Part shown: positions 62,532 through 64,000 of the stretch, piece after piece | Position numbering within the stretch: the first letter of the stretch is position 1 | Layout of the letters: each line of letters opens with the position of its first letter | Source of the DNA: Taibaiella helva | Lineage (GTDB): Bacteria > Bacteroidota > Bacteroidia > Chitinophagales > Chitinophagaceae | Length of the DNA stretch: 64,000 nucleotides | Direction of reading: 5' to 3' | NCBI RefSeq assembly: GCF_003545695.1 | Contig: NZ_QUZZ01000012.1 | Span: 62,001-126,000, forward strand | Translations under genes and position numbers: made by a program | The notes under the pieces: generated by a model | Told to the model about the DNA's origin: nothing | The model's database searches: none | Seen by the model: the letters and a program-made list of their open reading frames with translations, nothing else

Positions 62532-64000
62532 ATGTTTCAGATCGAACGACCATACCAACCTGCCGGCGACCAGCCCGGCGCTATAAAGGCGCTCAGTGAG
62601 GGCGTCAAAGAGGGCGAACGCTTCCAAACCCTGCTGGGGGTGACGGGCTCGGGCAAGACCTTCACTATGGCCAATATCATACAGGAAGTACAGAAGCCGA
62701 CATTGGTACTCACCCATAACAAAACACTGGTAGCCCAGCTCTATGGCGAATTCCGGCAGTTCTTCCCCGACAATGCCGTTGAATACTTTGTATCCTACTA
62801 CGATTACTACCAACCGGAAGCCTACCTGCCGGTAAGCGATACCTATATTGAAAAAGACCTGGCGATCAATGAGGAGCTGGAGAAGCTGAGGCTGCGCACG
62901 ACCACCAACCTGTTGAGCGGTCGGAGGGACATACTGGTCGTGGCTTCTGTGAGCTGTATCTACGGTATGGGTAATCCTACCGAATATGAGAACGGCATTA
63001 TCCGCATCGCTACCGGCGATAAGGTACCGCGCAATACATTTCTGCATGCAATGGTCAATTCGCTGTATAGCCGCAGCCAGGGCGATTTTACCCGGGGCAC
63101 CTTCCGTGTCAAGGGCGATACGGTCGATATTAACCTGCCCTATGTGGACTATGGCTACAGGGTCACTTTCTTCGGCGATGAGATCGAAGAGATCGAGAGC
63201 TTCGAGATAGAAAGCGGCAAACGGATCGGCAAAATGCAGCATGCGGCCATCTTCCCGGCCAACATGTATATGGCGCCCAAAGACCAGATGGCACAGATCA
63301 TACACGAGATCCAGGACGAAATGAATGCCCAGGTCGAATACTTCAAAAGCATAGGCAAGCATATCGAGGCACAACGCATTAAAGAGCGGGTGAACTACGA
63401 TATCGAAATGATACAGGAGCTGGGCTATTGTAACGGTATCGAAAACTATTCCCGGTTCCTCGATCGCCGCCGCCCTGGCGCCAGGCCCTTCTGCCTGATC
63501 GACTATTTTCCGAAAGACTTCCTGCTCTTCGTGGACGAAAGCCATGTGACCATACCACAGATCAGCGGCATGTACGGCGGCGACCGTTCCCGCAAGCTTA
63601 ACCTGGTAGACTTCGGCTTCCGCCTGCCTTCGGCGCTGGATAACCGGCCCCTGAATTTTTACGAATTTGAAAGCATGGTGAACCAGGTGGTATTTGTGAG
63701 CGCCACGCCTGCCGCTTATGAGCTGGAGCATTCCGAAGGAATCGTGGTAGAGCAGGTGGTGCGCCCCACGGGTCTCCTGGACCCTCCTATCGAGATAAGG
63801 CCCTCCGTGAACCAGATCGACGACTTGCTGGAAGAGATCGATAAGCGGGTAAAGAAAGGGGACCGCGTGCTGGTGACCACCCTCACCAAACGGATGGCGG
63901 AAGAGCTGGACAAATACCTGCAACGGATCAACATCAACTCGCGCTATATACATTCCGAAGTGGACACGCTGGAACGCGTGGAGATCCTGCGCAACCTGCG
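62532..64000 (+). CDS. uvrB: Excinuclease ABC subunit B (3' end cut by window edge)
   Basis: The damage-verifying helicase-like subunit of nucleotide excision repair. The first 489 codons are present. Visible: FQIERPYQPAGDQPGAIKAL, Walker A GVTGSGKT (residues 36-43), the beta-hairpin YDYYQPEAYLP that clamps DNA, FVDESHVT (Walker B DEAH-like), GDRSRKLNLVDFGFRLPSALDNRPL and VSATPAAYELE. The window ends inside helicase domain 2, after SRYIHSEVDTLERVEILR. Start at the ATG 62532, matching the family N-terminus; no downstream context visible. Confidence 0.98.
   Translation, partial: MFQIERPYQPAGDQPGAIKALSEGVKEGERFQTLLGVTGSGKTFTMANIIQEVQKPTLVLTHNKTLVAQLYGEFRQFFPDNAVEYFVSYYDYYQPEAYLPVSDTYIEKDLAINEELEKLRLRTTTNLLSGRRDILVVASVSCIYGMGNPTEYENGIIRIATGDKVPRNTFLHAMVNSLYSRSQGDFTRGTFRVKGDTVDINLPYVDYGYRVTFFGDEIEEIESFEIESGKRIGKMQHAAIFPANMYMAPKDQMAQIIHEIQDEMNAQVEYFKSIGKHIEAQRIKERVNYDIEMIQELGYCNGIENYSRFLDRRRPGARPFCLIDYFPKDFLLFVDESHVTIPQISGMYGGDRSRKLNLVDFGFRLPSALDNRPLNFYEFESMVNQVVFVSATPAAYELEHSEGIVVEQVVRPTGLLDPPIEIRPSVNQIDDLLEEIDKRVKKGDRVLVTTLTKRMAEELDKYLQRININSRYIHSEVDTLERVEILRNL

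Noticed and set aside
62526-63953. A 475-codon minus-strand frame
   Set aside because: Antisense of uvrB, which is unmistakable on the plus strand.

Overview
The window looks like a chromosomal segment of a Bacteroidota bacterium, most likely of the Chitinophagaceae or a close relative. The reasons are: a sigma/FecR/SusC/SusD cassette; six exported proteins ending in Por-secretion (T9SS) type A or gliding-motility-type (type B) C-terminal domains; promoter -10-like boxes of the Bacteroidetes TAnnTTTG type; a 3-deoxy-manno-octulosonate 8-oxidase (KdnB) next to KdsB; and a leader peptide typical of Bacteroidetes lanthipeptides. By eye GC content is slightly above 50%, except for a clearly AT-rich methyltransferase gene beside tRNA-Phe. 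All calls come from reading the sequence and from memory of the families; no search was run.

Layout. 1-6.3 kb (minus strand): a nutrient-uptake operon in the order ECF sigma, FecR anti-sigma, SusC with an STN signalling domain, and SusD (cut by the window edge). 6.6-9.8 kb: MnmE, a phosphodiester-glycosidase-fold protein and an N-acetylglucosamine-kinase-like ATPase. 10-18.3 kb: a large secreted metallophosphoesterase, a lipoprotein, cyanophycinase, a GH3-family enzyme, a tandem UspA protein and an orphan Cys-rich RiPP precursor. 18.4-26.4 kb: ClpB, a secreted cupredoxin, a secreted lysyl-endopeptidase-like protease, a Deg-type protease and a small secreted protein. 26.6-33.4 kb: an M1 aminopeptidase fused to what looks like an outer-membrane beta-barrel, a double-parvulin PPIase, a cupin-8/JmjC protein and a GNAT enzyme. 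33.5-40.5 kb: a Tet(A)-like efflux pump divergent from an ABC-F protein, an ankyrin protein, a DinB protein, an AHSA1 protein, a GlxA-type regulator and a membrane protein. 40.6-44.7 kb: a sulfatase broken by an in-frame TAG, small or degraded genes, and an SRPBCC/DHFR-like pair. 44.7-46.1 kb: a gene-poor stretch with palindromic repeats, a foreign-looking methyltransferase and tRNA-Phe. 46.2-50.2 kb: dnaN, a free-standing C-terminal half of carbamoyl-phosphate synthase large subunit, a lipoprotein and a GreA/B-like protein. 50.2-62.3 kb: a SprB-repeat protein, kdnB-kdsB, an S46 dipeptidyl peptidase (DPP11-type), a propeller-like type B cargo and a second lysyl-endopeptidase paralog. 62.5 kb to the end: uvrB (cut).

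Together the exported enzymes suggest a protein-foraging lifestyle: two Lys-endopeptidase-like T9SS proteases could cut proteins, the DPP11-type S46 enzyme could trim Asp/Glu dipeptides, and the barrel-anchored M1 peptidase could finish peptides at the cell surface, beside a TonB-dependent uptake system. This is inference. The observations most worth following up are the M1-peptidase/beta-barrel fusion, the orphan nine-cysteine lanthipeptide-type precursor, the half-length CarB next to dnaN, the amber-interrupted sulfatase, the tRNA-Phe acceptor mismatch and two structured intergenic repeat elements.
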